A DNA stretch of 64,000 nucleotides from Leptolinea sp. UBA5203 (GCA_002412765.1 DHVR01000004.1:59003-123002), one strand, 5' to 3'; shown: positions 9,569 through 18,510, counted from the first letter of the stretch. The notes: generated by a model from the sequence alone, not told the origin. A program made the numbers and translations.

Positions 9569-11044
9569 TTAGCTCTTATTTCTCATCCCATCATAAGCTT
9601 GAATCAATGCGCCGAAGAACTGCACCATTTTTTCCAGCGCTTCCACAGAGATTCGCTCGTCAATCCCGTGAATGCCCTTCATGGCGTCCTTCGAAATATG
9701 CAGCGGCATGAAGCGGTAAACATTCTTGCACACCGCATAGTAATAGCGAGAATCGGTGGCTGCCGGAAAGATTTGCGAAGCCACCGGAACATTGTCAAAC
9801 ACTTTTTGAATCGTCTCTTTCAACACTGCATAGGGGGTGCTCTCGGTATCCGAAACCGGGGAGGCATCCCAGAGGATGTCTTCATTGGGAACCAGTTGAA
9901 TGCGTTCATCCTGGATCGTGTCCCGGATGTGCTGTAGTATATCCGCCAGACATTCCCCAGGTTTGATGCGGAAATTGACCGTAGCATTGGCATTGGGCGG
10001 CAAAATATTGTCTTTGATCCCACCTTTGATCAGAGTGACAGCGGTGGTAGTGCGGATGGCGGCATCCCCCTGCGGATTCTTGCGCAGGGTATTAATCACC
10101 AGCCCCTTGAAAAGCCACAGATTGGCAAAAGCCATACGCAGCACAAAGGGCAGGGATTTCCCTACCGCGCGCATTAAGGGCAGCATAATCTCAGGTTCAG
10201 CCGGCATGGGGTGATTCTCCAGCTTGGTAATAGCCTGTGCCATGATGCCGATCGCGGTGTGATGGGGGGGGGCGGAAGAATGTCCCGGTGCCATTTCCAA
10301 TTGCAGATTGATGGTCGCCATACCTTTTTCGGCGATTCCCACTGTGGCAAAGGGCGTGTCAATGCCGGGCAGCAGACCGGAGATAATCATGCCGCCCTCA
10401 TCAATCACCGCCTCCAGGCGAATATTATTATGCTTCAACCACTCCACGATTTTGGCAGCCCCGCGGGTGCCGCCAATCTCTTCGTCGTGTCCTAAAGCCA
10501 GATAGACGGTTCGATTGGGTTGGAAACCACTCTCGATCAGCCGTTCCACACTTTCCAGCACAGCCACGACCTGGTTCTTCATGTCCAGTGCCCCGCGGCC
10601 CCACAGATAGCCGTCTGCGATCGTCCCATCAAACGGGGCATGAGTCCACTTGGTCAGATCCTGCCCATCCACCGGCACCACATCCTGGTGGCCGGCAAAC
10701 AAGATCGGATCCAAGGCTTCATTTTTCCCCTTCCAGGTAAATAACAGCGATCCATCGTTAATCAGTTGTTTTTCACAGGTCTTGTGCAGGTGGGGAAAAT
10801 TCTTTTCCAGCACAGAACGCAATTCTTTTAATTTTTGGGGTTCAACGGGAGTCGTTTCATCAAACGCGATGGTCTGACATTGAATCACCTTTGAAAGCCG
10901 TTCCGCCACCCGATCGGGATTGGGGGCGAAAACTTGCAGGGGTTCAAATTTCTGCTGCGCGTCCCCAAAGGTGAAGGTACGGAACAAGATAACGGCAACG
11001 AAGAGTACAAGTACAATAATCAAAAAAGGAATCAGGTATGGCAT
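9569..11044 (-). CDS. Membrane-anchored M20 family metallopeptidase (carboxypeptidase S-like)
   Basis: The start at 11044 follows a GAGGAG ribosome site and places a single membrane anchor at residues 2-21; an upstream in-frame start would add an unlikely polar extension. The 491-residue product has the dinuclear zinc site expected in M20 enzymes: His119-X-Asp121, Asp154 in GALDMK, and the Glu188-Glu189 catalytic/metal pair in HDEEIGG. The dimerisation insert lies between about 240 and 370. Closest family is the CPS1/Gly-X carboxypeptidase group, larger than plain aminoacylases. It probably cleaves small peptides or N-acyl amino acids at the membrane. It is the first gene of the unit with the WD40-like lipoprotein. 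Confidence 0.88.
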   Translation of the reverse strand: MPYLIPFLIIVLVLFVAVILFRTFTFGDAQQKFEPLQVFAPNPDRVAERLSKVIQCQTIAFDETTPVEPQKLKELRSVLEKNFPHLHKTCEKQLINDGSLLFTWKGKNEALDPILFAGHQDVVPVDGQDLTKWTHAPFDGTIADGYLWGRGALDMKNQVVAVLESVERLIESGFQPNRTVYLALGHDEEIGGTRGAAKIVEWLKHNNIRLEAVIDEGGMIISGLLPGIDTPFATVGIAEKGMATINLQLEMAPGHSSAPPHHTAIGIMAQAITKLENHPMPAEPEIMLPLMRAVGKSLPFVLRMAFANLWLFKGLVINTLRKNPQGDAAIRTTTAVTLIKGGIKDNILPPNANATVNFRIKPGECLADILQHIRDTIQDERIQLVPNEDILWDASPVSDTESTPYAVLKETIQKVFDNVPVASQIFPAATDSRYYYAVCKNVYRFMPLHISKDAMKGIHGIDERISVEALEKMVQFFGALIQAYDGMRNKS

Positions 11045-11213
11045 GGCACACTCCTCTTCAATGAAGGATGGGATTCTACTGATTATTGTACTTGATGCCC
11101 CTGACTTTTGCATGGAAACAACCCCCGGCTCTCCTCTCTGCTCCCATCATCCAGTAAACTCTGGTAAGATATTCTCATCCTGTTGATTCTTTCTGCCGAA
11201 GGTGGACTCTCCT

Positions 11214-12410
11214 ATGCATTCTCGAGCGTTTCGCTATACCATGTTTGGATTACTTTATTTTGTGCAGGGCACCGTATTGGGATATTTCGTCTCTCTTAAT
11301 GCGCTGTACCTTTTGGACCATGGCCTGACCATGGAAAACGTGGGCATTTTCTCCATGATCGCCCTGCTGCCATTTGTACTAAAAATCTTCATGGGGCTGC
11401 TCAGTGATAAGGTCAACCTGTTTGGTATGGGGCACCGCAAACCCTATATCTTTATTGGCCTGTTCATTCAAACCCTATGTCTGGTCATCGTGCCCTTTGT
11501 CGACCCGGCCAAATCCTACTGGGGATTTGTCTTCGTGGCCTTCATGCTGCAAACCGGCATGGCCCTTTATGATACCTGCACCGACGGTCTGGCGATTGAT
11601 ACCACGCCCGTGGAAGAAGAAGGCATCATTCAGGGCTTCATGGTCGGTGGACGGGCGCTGGGCACCATCCTGCTGGCATCCGTGGTTGGGATATTGGCCA
11701 ATCAGGGCTTATGGCAGTATGTCTTCTGGCTGCTGGCTCTCCTCACTCTCCTGCCCGTGCCCTTCGTGATGAAGATGAGCGAGCCCAAAGACGTGGAACA
11801 GCGTGAATTTCAATGGTCCGCCTTCGGTCATTTCAAGCAAGGCCGCATCATCCTGCTCTCCGGCATCGGCTTCCTGATCTTCTTCATCATTGCCGGCGTC
11901 AATCAGGTGATGAATCCCTTCCTCACCCAAACCCTGGATATCAGCTTGCAAACGGCGGGGAACGTGGCTTCAGTGTGGGGCATCGGCGTAGTGGCCGGCG
12001 CCATGCTGACTGGCTGGCTGATCAAAAAAGTCGGCTTCAACCGCATTCTTTTCTCCGTCATTGTCATTGGGGCTTTCAGTGTCGTCGGCCTGCTCCTGAT
12101 CAGTTCTATGAGCACCATTTGGCTGTTTGTGATTCTATTCGGCTATTCCTACGGCGCTTACCAAACCATCTACTACGCCATGGCGATGAACAATGTGGAG
12201 CGCAGTGTGGCTGCCACCATGTATTCGATCTTCATGGCCATCTCCAACGTCGGCCAGGGCGTGGGTATGGCGGTCATCGGTATGTTGATTGTCCGACTGG
12301 ATTATTCCCCATCGCTATTGATCTTCGCCGGTCTGAACCTGCTGCTCATTCCCCTGGCCATGCAGTTCCTTCTGCGCAAAAAACCGGATGTGAAATTACA
12401 GCCTGCTTGA
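11214..12410 (+). CDS. Major facilitator superfamily transporter
   Basis: About 398 residues and twelve membrane helices. The ATG at 11214 is preferred, with GAAGGTGG about 10 nt upstream; a GTG at 11202 is an alternative. The MFS loop 2-3 signature is seen as GLLSDKVNLFGMGHRKPYIF, and the second half has GWLIKKVGFNRILF in the corresponding position. The aspartate after helix 4 in MALYDTCTDGLAID resembles members of the folate/BT1 or PucC-like branch. Substrate cannot be assigned. A strong inverted repeat follows the stop codon. Confidence 0.85.
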   Translation: MHSRAFRYTMFGLLYFVQGTVLGYFVSLNALYLLDHGLTMENVGIFSMIALLPFVLKIFMGLLSDKVNLFGMGHRKPYIFIGLFIQTLCLVIVPFVDPAKSYWGFVFVAFMLQTGMALYDTCTDGLAIDTTPVEEEGIIQGFMVGGRALGTILLASVVGILANQGLWQYVFWLLALLTLLPVPFVMKMSEPKDVEQREFQWSAFGHFKQGRIILLSGIGFLIFFIIAGVNQVMNPFLTQTLDISLQTAGNVASVWGIGVVAGAMLTGWLIKKVGFNRILFSVIVIGAFSVVGLLLISSMSTIWLFVILFGYSYGAYQTIYYAMAMNNVERSVAATMYSIFMAISNVGQGVGMAVIGMLIVRLDYSPSLLIFAGLNLLLIPLAMQFLLRKKPDVKLQPA

Positions 12411-12423
12411 AAGGTGTGACAAT

Positions 12424-12461
12424 CGAAAGGGGATGCATGGAGCTCCGTGCATCCCCTTTCG
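12424..12461. repeat. Perfect 14-bp-arm inverted repeat after the MFS gene
   Basis: CGAAAGGGGATGCA (12424-12437) pairs with TGCATCCCCTTTCG (12448-12461) around a 10-nt loop that is itself palindromic (GGAGCTCC). There is no U-tract, so it is either a non-canonical terminator or one of the interspersed hairpins common in this window. Confidence 0.6.
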
Positions 12462-12508
12462 GTGACTTTACCGAAGAATAGTCCCCGAGCCTCCCCTACA
12501 GGGGACTT

Positions 12509-12719
12509 TGTCGAGGGAGAGTCCCACTTGAAGGTTAAAGGTCCGCGATTGGGGTTGTAGTCATAGGTTCGGTCGGGCAGGTTCCCACATTTCACGGTGA
12601 TGCTGATATTCCCCAGAGGGATGATTTGTTCATACACCGCTGCGTCAGCCGTCTCCCAAATCCACCAGGAGGGGGTGATGCTCACAGAGGGTGGGGCGTT
12701 ATCCACCAGCACGTTTACC
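12509..12719 (-). pseudogene. Truncated duplicate of an Ig-protein segment
   Basis: These 211 bp align without gaps to 16789-16999 inside the large Ig-repeat gene, at a constant offset of 4280 bp. A hand count gives roughly five of six bases identical, and most differences are silent, so the encoded segment (VDNAPPSVSIT-, WWIWETADA-VYEQIIPL, NISITV-CG, RTYDYNPNRGP) is well conserved. Homology stops at both ends: upstream (to the right) it enters unrelated sequence and downstream it runs into the 3' flank of the MFS gene. The frame is still open over 12302-12745 but only this part is related to a gene. It marks the left border of the accessory locus. Confidence 0.8.
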
Positions 12720-12751
12720 ATCACATTCCCCCATTCACAAATCAACTATCC

Positions 12752-12955
12752 TCACCTAAACCGATGACAGACCAAACGTTCAAGCACCATTTGCAATATC
12801 CACCCCACAACAAAAGCAGCGACAATCGCAGAGAGCAACAACAATAACCAATGCTGACTGAATTCAGCTACCAAGGTGGAAACCAGGTATCCAGCAAACC
12901 CACCAGCTATGCTGAGCAGGACACCACTAATGCTGGTTTTAAGGAGCAGACTATG
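12752..12955 (-). pseudogene. Remnant of a small membrane protein
   Basis: On the minus strand a frame of 67 codons is open from just after a stop at 12956-12958 down to a TGA at 12752-12754. It encodes two convincing hydrophobic helices (KTSISGVLLSIAGGFAGYLV and LLLLLSAIVAAFVVGWILQM) ending in a basic tail, but has no ATG, GTG or TTG start near its beginning. Composition and helix pattern suggest the 3' part of a lost membrane protein gene. No family can be named. Confidence 0.4.
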
Positions 12956-13148
12956 TTATGTGTTTCAATGTTTTATAATGAATACAAATACTAATCGAAT
13001 GCACAGGGTCGTGGTAGCACCTGTCAAAGCACAGCGTAATAAGAAGGTTGTGGTTACAAAACCATCAAAATATTTTGTCTCAATTTATCAAAAAAACAAG
13101 AATTAAGTATTTCGCATAAATATAATTTCTCATATTTATTTTTGGAAT

Positions 13149-13619
13149 TTAATTATCAATAATTAATATTTCACCGGTTATCGAATCCACATCAAGACTA
13201 AATAGTAAATCTGCGTTATTTCCTGCATAATAATTTACCTTCCAATAAGGATCATTACCGTCTAAAGTAACCGATAAATATCCACAATGATCTGCTTCTT
13301 CTTGTTTAATTTTGTATATATCAGTCTTTTTGACAATATCGATAATTTCTGAAGAAGAGTAAACTATTCCATCTAGATCCAAGATATTCATTTGATCAGT
13401 ACTACTTTTTTCACTGATATGGAATGTAACAGTATTACTATACGTTGTAATACCAATACTACAAAAAATATTATCAGTTCCATCATTTTGTGCCTTCTTT
13501 TCATATAGAAATACACCCAGAACAGCATCTTCATTTTGAGTAGGAGGACAATCAAAATACCTGTATTTTACCTCTATCAAGTTCCATTTTTGAGTCTCAA
13601 CGTTAAATCTGTCCTGCAT
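13149..13619 (-). CDS. Hypothetical protein, probable 3' part of a frameshifted gene
   Basis: A 156-residue AT-rich reading frame with no recognised domain except a C-terminal DVDSITGEILIID that resembles the end of PepSY-type domains. It starts 12 nt after the stop of the upstream frame (13631-13903). Reading the same frame upstream of its ATG gives the sensible continuation FFQISKYI, and a single extra T in the T6 run near 13640 would fuse the two into one protein of about 250 residues with one N-terminal membrane anchor. It may therefore not be an independent gene. Confidence 0.6.
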   Translation of the reverse strand: MQDRFNVETQKWNLIEVKYRYFDCPPTQNEDAVLGVFLYEKKAQNDGTDNIFCSIGITTYSNTVTFHISEKSSTDQMNILDLDGIVYSSSEIIDIVKKTDIYKIKQEEADHCGYLSVTLDGNDPYWKVNYYAGNNADLLFSLDVDSITGEILIIDN

Positions 13620-13630
13620 AATATACTTGC

Positions 13631-13903
13631 TTATCTGAAAAAATCTTGATCCGAAAAAATAGTAAGATCTACGTCTTTATGAATGAAATTCGTTGCAATG
13701 GTGGTTTCAGTTTCAGTAAACAAATCTTGTTTTCCTTCACCAATATCCTTTTTAATCGTTTTCGGATTGTATTCATATGTTGTTGTTGAAGAAAGAATAT
13801 CTTCCATATTCAAAGTAAATATTTTTCCAAATCCCCAATAACAAAAAATACAAAACAATAAAATTATAACTATTTTATAAACACCAGGTTTATTTAATTT
13901 CAT
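13631..13903 (-). CDS. Hypothetical single-anchor protein, probable 5' part of a frameshifted gene
   Basis: A 90-residue frame beginning MKLNKPGVYKIVIILLFCIF with one membrane helix (about 9-30), then a polar extracellular-type segment. It stops (TAA at 13631-13633) immediately after a T6 homopolymer. The frame used by the downstream reading frame is continuous through this point if one base is inserted, so the two together probably form a single anchored protein. Low GC and position match the rest of the 13-16 kb island. Confidence 0.6.
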   Translation of the reverse strand: MKLNKPGVYKIVIILLFCIFCYWGFGKIFTLNMEDILSSTTTYEYNPKTIKKDIGEGKQDLFTETETTIATNFIHKDVDLTIFSDQDFFR

Positions 13904-13959
13904 TCAAAAACTCCAACATATAGCATCCATTTTTCTTAGATTTAGTTTGCAGAGGAAAT

Positions 13960-14790
13960 TCAATTCAAAATTAGCGTATAGATAATCAGTACACTGACAA
14001 ATGAAGCAATTAATATTATTTCTTTCCGTAAATATGCTTTTACCATATAGAGATTACTTGTCTTTGATCCAATTATGTAACCAATAATATTAATTATAGA
14101 AAGAAATGCAAACCAACAATATGAAATGAGATTATCGGAGTTTATAAAAAATATTAAAATATTAATAACAAATTCGATTCTAATATATCGAATTGTCTCA
14201 AATAAAAATTTATAAAATATTTTATTTTGCCCATGGATTTCTTTTTCCACAATTTGTAAAAACATTTCTCTTGGATAATAATTGAATCTTATCCTTTCTC
14301 TTTGAGAATAAATTAAATTTTTAATAATTTTGCTCTCTAAATTTTTTTCTTCCAACTCTTTTAGAAGTTCTTCAGCCTTTCTCGCATCTCCTATCATTGC
14401 AAATAAATTAGCTAAATACAATTCTACAAAAAAAGCATCGTTATTTGTTAGTATCTTATTACCCAATTCAATTAATTCGTTTATATCGTTAGGTACTTGA
14501 TTAGTGAAGTATTTTTTTTCTTTTAGTGCTTTTTTATTCTTTGTGAAAGTTAATTTATAGTTTTCTAAAAAAAATAACTCTTTATAAAATGAAAAATAAT
14601 CATTCTTTTCATCATGTGATATAGACTCCTTTAATTCCTCCCATTCAAATTTTCTACCTAACAGGTAATAATTCAAAATTTGTTGTAATTTCTCGTCGCC
14701 AAAATAGTGAGCTTCGATTTTTTTCTCAAGCTCTTTCATTGAAGTATTTCTGTTTCCTACTATAAATTCATATATATTCTTTTTATCCAT
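13960..14790 (-). CDS. Hypothetical membrane protein with helical N-terminus
   Basis: A 276-residue, strongly AT-rich gene. The N-terminal 190 residues are charged and helical, with a short tetratricopeptide-like stretch (ELYLANLFAMIGDARKAEELLKEL, split over about 122-145). Residues from about 205 carry two or three membrane helices, ending SFVSVLIIYTLILN at the C-terminus. It lies 10 nt downstream of the stop of the large Ig-protein and is surely co-transcribed with it. No family was recognised; position invites the guess that it works with the C-terminal part of that protein, but this is speculation. Confidence 0.65.
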   Translation of the reverse strand: MDKKNIYEFIVGNRNTSMKELEKKIEAHYFGDEKLQQILNYYLLGRKFEWEELKESISHDEKNDYFSFYKELFFLENYKLTFTKNKKALKEKKYFTNQVPNDINELIELGNKILTNNDAFFVELYLANLFAMIGDARKAEELLKELEEKNLESKIIKNLIYSQRERIRFNYYPREMFLQIVEKEIHGQNKIFYKFLFETIRYIRIEFVINILIFFINSDNLISYCWFAFLSIINIIGYIIGSKTSNLYMVKAYLRKEIILIASFVSVLIIYTLILN

Positions 14791-14800
14791 AATTCTTTTC

Positions 14801-16807
14801 CTATGGCGTTACTGGAAACATACGCAATGGCTGTGTAGCTAAATCAGAATTTCCTGTCATACTGAAGGCTCCAATTCCTAATACCAAAAGTACAGGAACA
14901 GCTACCATCCCCCAATAATTTCCCTTTATTTTAATTCCATTTTCAATGTTTGTTTGAAAAGTATCCGATGTATATTCCGTTTGCGTGCCCATTTTCATTT
15001 CTAAAATTGTTCCCCAAAAACCAGGGCTCCTATCAATTGAATAAGAAAACATGTAGTTTGAATCTATATCTAAACCTTCTTGGACTACCTCTTGAAGATA
15101 ACGATAATTTGGCGCATAAACTGTCACATTATAACCTGTGGAATTCTGAGTATATTCTAAAATATCTCCAAGATTTAATACAAAACCATCTTTTGTAGCT
15201 AAATTTTCGCCTGTTCCTAAGATATTACACTCGGAATTTGCAAACACACCAGCATTAAAAACAGGTGTTTGAATTAGTAGTATTTCGATTTCCTTTGGAT
15301 CAATAGGCAATATTCCTGGTATAAATTTTCTTATTTCATTAAATTTTTGCCAATCCATTACAATTTTATTAATAGCTTTGGATATTGGATCAACTATATA
15401 TGGTTTTGTATATTTATATGGATTTTTACTAAAATCTTGCAAAAAAGCTAGTACTTCTTTTGCTTTACTTTCAAAGCCACTAGATACAGAATAATCTTCT
15501 AATGGATCCGCCACATCTGTTTTCACGAAATCACTCAATGTGGATGAATCATCTGTCATGTTTTCTTCAAATTGATCCATTGGATCAGCAATTTTTGTAA
15601 CAACAAAATCGGGTATTGTTCTGCAAAAATTCAAAAAAGGATCAACAACTTTATTTTCAATCACTTCAGGAATTGATTGTATTGCTTCACTCATTGTATG
15701 AATTCCTGATTGGATGGACTTCACCCCATCAGATACATATCCAACTCCAGATAAAACAGGTGGAATGATGTATTGATTACTTTTTTCTTTCACGTAATCA
15801 ATCACCTTAGTTGTCGTGGAAGGAATCGCTGCTGCAACCGTGGTTACAACGCTTTTTACTGTATTCACCACTGACTTTGCTGTATCTGAAATCCAATTCA
15901 ATACGCCACCAGATGAGGTGGTTGTTGTCGCTTTTGTTGAGCTGCTTGTCTTAGCGGCGGACGATGTAGAAGTTGTTGTACTTTTCGCGTTGGTGACGCT
16001 GGGCGTTTTCTTTTTCCCTGAATTCGTGGTGCCTGTTGAAGTCCCTATCACACCTTTCGTTGTGCTGGTTCCGTATAAATAATCCTGGTAGGTAGTTGTT
16101 GTGGATACCGATGGTTTCTTAATTACTTTTCCGGCGGCGCCTGCCGATCCTGTACTCCCCTTTTGAGAAACCACAGCTCCCATAGCAGCTTGCCTTTGTA
16201 GATACTCTGCTGGATCCTCTGTGCCCACATAGTAGGTAGTTACCGTGACAGTGGGTGCATCTGCCGGAGAAATGCGCACGGCTTCATTCCAGATGCCGTC
16301 GAAGCTCTCTTTCACCACACCGGCCAGCATGGCCAGGGTGCTTACTTTTGCGGGCGGCGCTGTCTCTCCCACCAGGTTTTGCTTTTCTTCCCTGCGGCTG
16401 GCGGCGGCCAGCAGTACGCTGGTACCCAGCGCAGCCGCGGCCAGGGGCAATAAGGGTTGGTCGGATGTTCCGGAAGAATCCTTGCCATCCTCCTGCTCAT
16501 TAATTGTACGCAGTACAGGGAAGACTATGGTACCTTGCGGGGTGGGCGTCAACGAAGGTATGGGGGTGGGGTTCTGATACCACGCACCCGCTTGAGTTGC
16601 CTGCAAGGTCGGCATGGGGGTCGAAGTAGCCATTGGAGTCGAAGTGGGCAGAGCTAAAGCCATAAAAGGAATTTCCACTTTCCCGCGTGCGCTGGCACAG
16701 TTGGCGTAAATATCGCAGGCACGCAGTACCACGCTGTACTTGCCGCTGACAGCCAATGTCCCGTCCCCACAGCGGTGGTTACCGAGCCTGTCGAGGGACG
16801 GTCCCAT
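14801..16807 (-). CDS. C-terminal part of the large Ig-repeat membrane protein (after a frameshift)
   Basis: From about 16768 leftward this frame continues the protein begun at 18501. The join is at a CCCC run (16765-16768 on the plus strand): one missing base would give AVGDGTLAVSGKYS. The first residues before that point (MGPSLDRLGN) are out-of-frame translation. Contents in order: the rest of an Ig-like domain, a Thr/Pro linker with STPMATSTPMPT, a membrane helix (LLPLAAAALGTSVLLAAA), a Ser/Thr-rich low-complexity region, then an AT-rich 350-residue tail with helical repeats (VDPFLNFCRTIPDFV, ADPMDQFEENM, ADPLEDYS) and a last membrane helix near the C-terminus (MVAVPVLLVLGIGAF). Function unknown; likely a cell-surface protein. 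Confidence 0.7.
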   Translation of the reverse strand: MGPSLDRLGNHRCGDGTLAVSGKYSVVLRACDIYANCASARGKVEIPFMALALPTSTPMATSTPMPTLQATQAGAWYQNPTPIPSLTPTPQGTIVFPVLRTINEQEDGKDSSGTSDQPLLPLAAAALGTSVLLAAASRREEKQNLVGETAPPAKVSTLAMLAGVVKESFDGIWNEAVRISPADAPTVTVTTYYVGTEDPAEYLQRQAAMGAVVSQKGSTGSAGAAGKVIKKPSVSTTTTYQDYLYGTSTTKGVIGTSTGTTNSGKKKTPSVTNAKSTTTSTSSAAKTSSSTKATTTTSSGGVLNWISDTAKSVVNTVKSVVTTVAAAIPSTTTKVIDYVKEKSNQYIIPPVLSGVGYVSDGVKSIQSGIHTMSEAIQSIPEVIENKVVDPFLNFCRTIPDFVVTKIADPMDQFEENMTDDSSTLSDFVKTDVADPLEDYSVSSGFESKAKEVLAFLQDFSKNPYKYTKPYIVDPISKAINKIVMDWQKFNEIRKFIPGILPIDPKEIEILLIQTPVFNAGVFANSECNILGTGENLATKDGFVLNLGDILEYTQNSTGYNVTVYAPNYRYLQEVVQEGLDIDSNYMFSYSIDRSPGFWGTILEMKMGTQTEYTSDTFQTNIENGIKIKGNYWGMVAVPVLLVLGIGAFSMTGNSDLATQPLRMFPVTP

Positions 16808-18501
16808 TGATAGGTAAACGGTCCGCGGTTGGGGTTGTAGTCATAGGTTCGGTCCAGTAAATCGCCGCATTCCACGGTGATGCTAATATTGCCCAGCGGG
16901 ATGATTTGTTCATACACCGACGCGTCAGCCGTTTCCCAGATCCACCAGGATTCGGTGATGCTCACGGAAGGTGGAGCGTTGTCCACGATGACATTAACCT
17001 GTTGGGTACTGCTATTCCCGGCTTCATCCGTAGAGCGAGCCATCAGGGCAAAGACGCCATTGGGTCCCTGGGTCGTATCCCAGGTATAACTCCAACTATC
17101 GTCGGCAGCCCAGGGTATCGATTGCCACGTCGCACCGCCATTCGTTGTCACGGATACATCCATCAGACCGGATAAGGGGTCCGCGGCTGTGCCCACCAGG
17201 GTGACAACCCTGCTGAGAATGGCTCCTTCCAGGGGTGCTGATAGGTTGACAGTCGGGTTGGTTTTATCAATACTAAATGCTTTGGTAAAGACTTCCTGAT
17301 TCCCAGCCACATCGGTAAAGCGGAAATCCACGCTATGCGCACCTTCCGTGCTGAATACGGCAGTAATACCGGGTGCCCAACCAGCACCATCCAAATTGAC
17401 TTCAATGCTGGCCATGCCGCTGGTGGCATCGCTGGCAGATGCCTCCCAGCTTACATCCGAACGGTACCAGTCATGGATGCCAGCAGTTCCACTCACTTGC
17501 ACATCGATGACAGGTTTAACCGTATCCACCATGATCTGCGCCTGCTGGGTGGATTCGTTCCCGGCGTTATCCAGCGCACTCATTTCCACCGTTTGGGTGC
17601 CTTCCGCGCTGAAATCCAGACTGTCCTGCCAATCCCCACTCAACAGGCGAATTTTAGCCATCCCCACCCCGGAGACAGCATCCAGCGCGCCGGTGGAAAC
17701 ACTGACCGGTGAGGTATACCAGCCATTGCTGCCAGCCGTACCGCTTACAGTGGGGCTGAGAGTAGGCGGAGTGATATCATACTTGTAACCCACGGAAAAA
17801 TTACCCGAGGAAAGCTCGCCATCATAAGCATGGAAAATGGCCGCGCCATTGCCTTCTACCAAATCACGCAGGCAAGAATTTCCTGTAGGGCAGGAAAAAG
17901 CTTGCCCAACCATGGTTCCGCTGATAGTGATAGACTGTTCGGAGTCACCACCGCTCATGTGTAATTGCCCTCCAGCCGTACACCAGTCATTGGAACCGAA
18001 CTCGGTGCAAGTGGTGTAACCGTTTACATATGGAGGATCGTTGTGACATACTCTCTCACATTTTTGTCCGTCATACGCTACACAACATCCTAGATCAGGC
18101 GCACTTACACGACAAGTATGTGTTACGCCATTAATCGTATATGTGTCACCATTATCAACCCACCAGGAACAAGCTGGTACGCAAACATTTTCGCACCACG
18201 CTTTTACCGTTGGAATTCCACTGCATTTTGGGGTCAGGAATTGGGGAAACAAATAACAGCACATTAAAGACAGCAGGACTGAGGAAAACACCCATACTTT
18301 AGAGACGGCTGGAAAGTACCTGCGTAAACTCATGCCAAATAAAACCACAGCCGCCATCTCCAGCCAGAAAATCACGGTGAAGACGTAATAGGACATAGAG
18401 AGTTCATACAGCGTCTGCATCCAAACCAGCCCGCACACCAGTGCGCCAGCCAGCATACCTGCAAAGAGGATCAAACCCACATAAAGCAATGTCTTTTTCA
18501 T
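16654..18501 (-). CDS. N-terminal part of the large Ig-repeat membrane protein
   Basis: The product begins MKKTLLYVGLILFAGMLAG with about three membrane helices in the first 90 residues, then a Cys-rich region (about 95-215) and three or four Ig-like/OmpL47-type repeats of 80-90 residues, marked by GTAGSNGWYTSPVSVS, GTAGIHDWYRSDVSWE, ALDNAGNEST, FTDVAGNQE and STDEAGNSST. The authentic frame ends near 16768; the last 38 or so codons are out of frame. With the C-terminal part the whole would be about 1,230 residues. It follows the upstream membrane-protein gene by 9 nt. Either a real pseudogenising frameshift or a base-calling error in a homopolymer. Confidence 0.75.
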   Translation of the reverse strand: MKKTLLYVGLILFAGMLAGALVCGLVWMQTLYELSMSYYVFTVIFWLEMAAVVLFGMSLRRYFPAVSKVWVFSSVLLSLMCCYLFPQFLTPKCSGIPTVKAWCENVCVPACSWWVDNGDTYTINGVTHTCRVSAPDLGCCVAYDGQKCERVCHNDPPYVNGYTTCTEFGSNDWCTAGGQLHMSGGDSEQSITISGTMVGQAFSCPTGNSCLRDLVEGNGAAIFHAYDGELSSGNFSVGYKYDITPPTLSPTVSGTAGSNGWYTSPVSVSTGALDAVSGVGMAKIRLLSGDWQDSLDFSAEGTQTVEMSALDNAGNESTQQAQIMVDTVKPVIDVQVSGTAGIHDWYRSDVSWEASASDATSGMASIEVNLDGAGWAPGITAVFSTEGAHSVDFRFTDVAGNQEVFTKAFSIDKTNPTVNLSAPLEGAILSRVVTLVGTAADPLSGLMDVSVTTNGGATWQSIPWAADDSWSYTWDTTQGPNGVFALMARSTDEAGNSSTQQVNVIVDNAPPSVSITESWWIWETADASVYEQIIPLGNISITVECGDLLDRTYDYNPNRGPFTYQWDRPSTGSVTTAVGTGHWLSAASTAWYCVPAIFTPTVPAHAGKWKFLLWL

Positions 18502-18510
18502 AGCATCCCC

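Noticed and set aside
11813..12481. Long plus-strand frame overlapping the MFS gene
   Set aside because: It is rich in His, Arg and Pro as expected from a shifted frame of the transporter gene, with no family match.
12302..12745. 148-codon minus-strand frame as an intact gene
   Set aside because: Only 12509-12719 is homologous to a gene; the rest reads antisense through the MFS gene and its hairpin.
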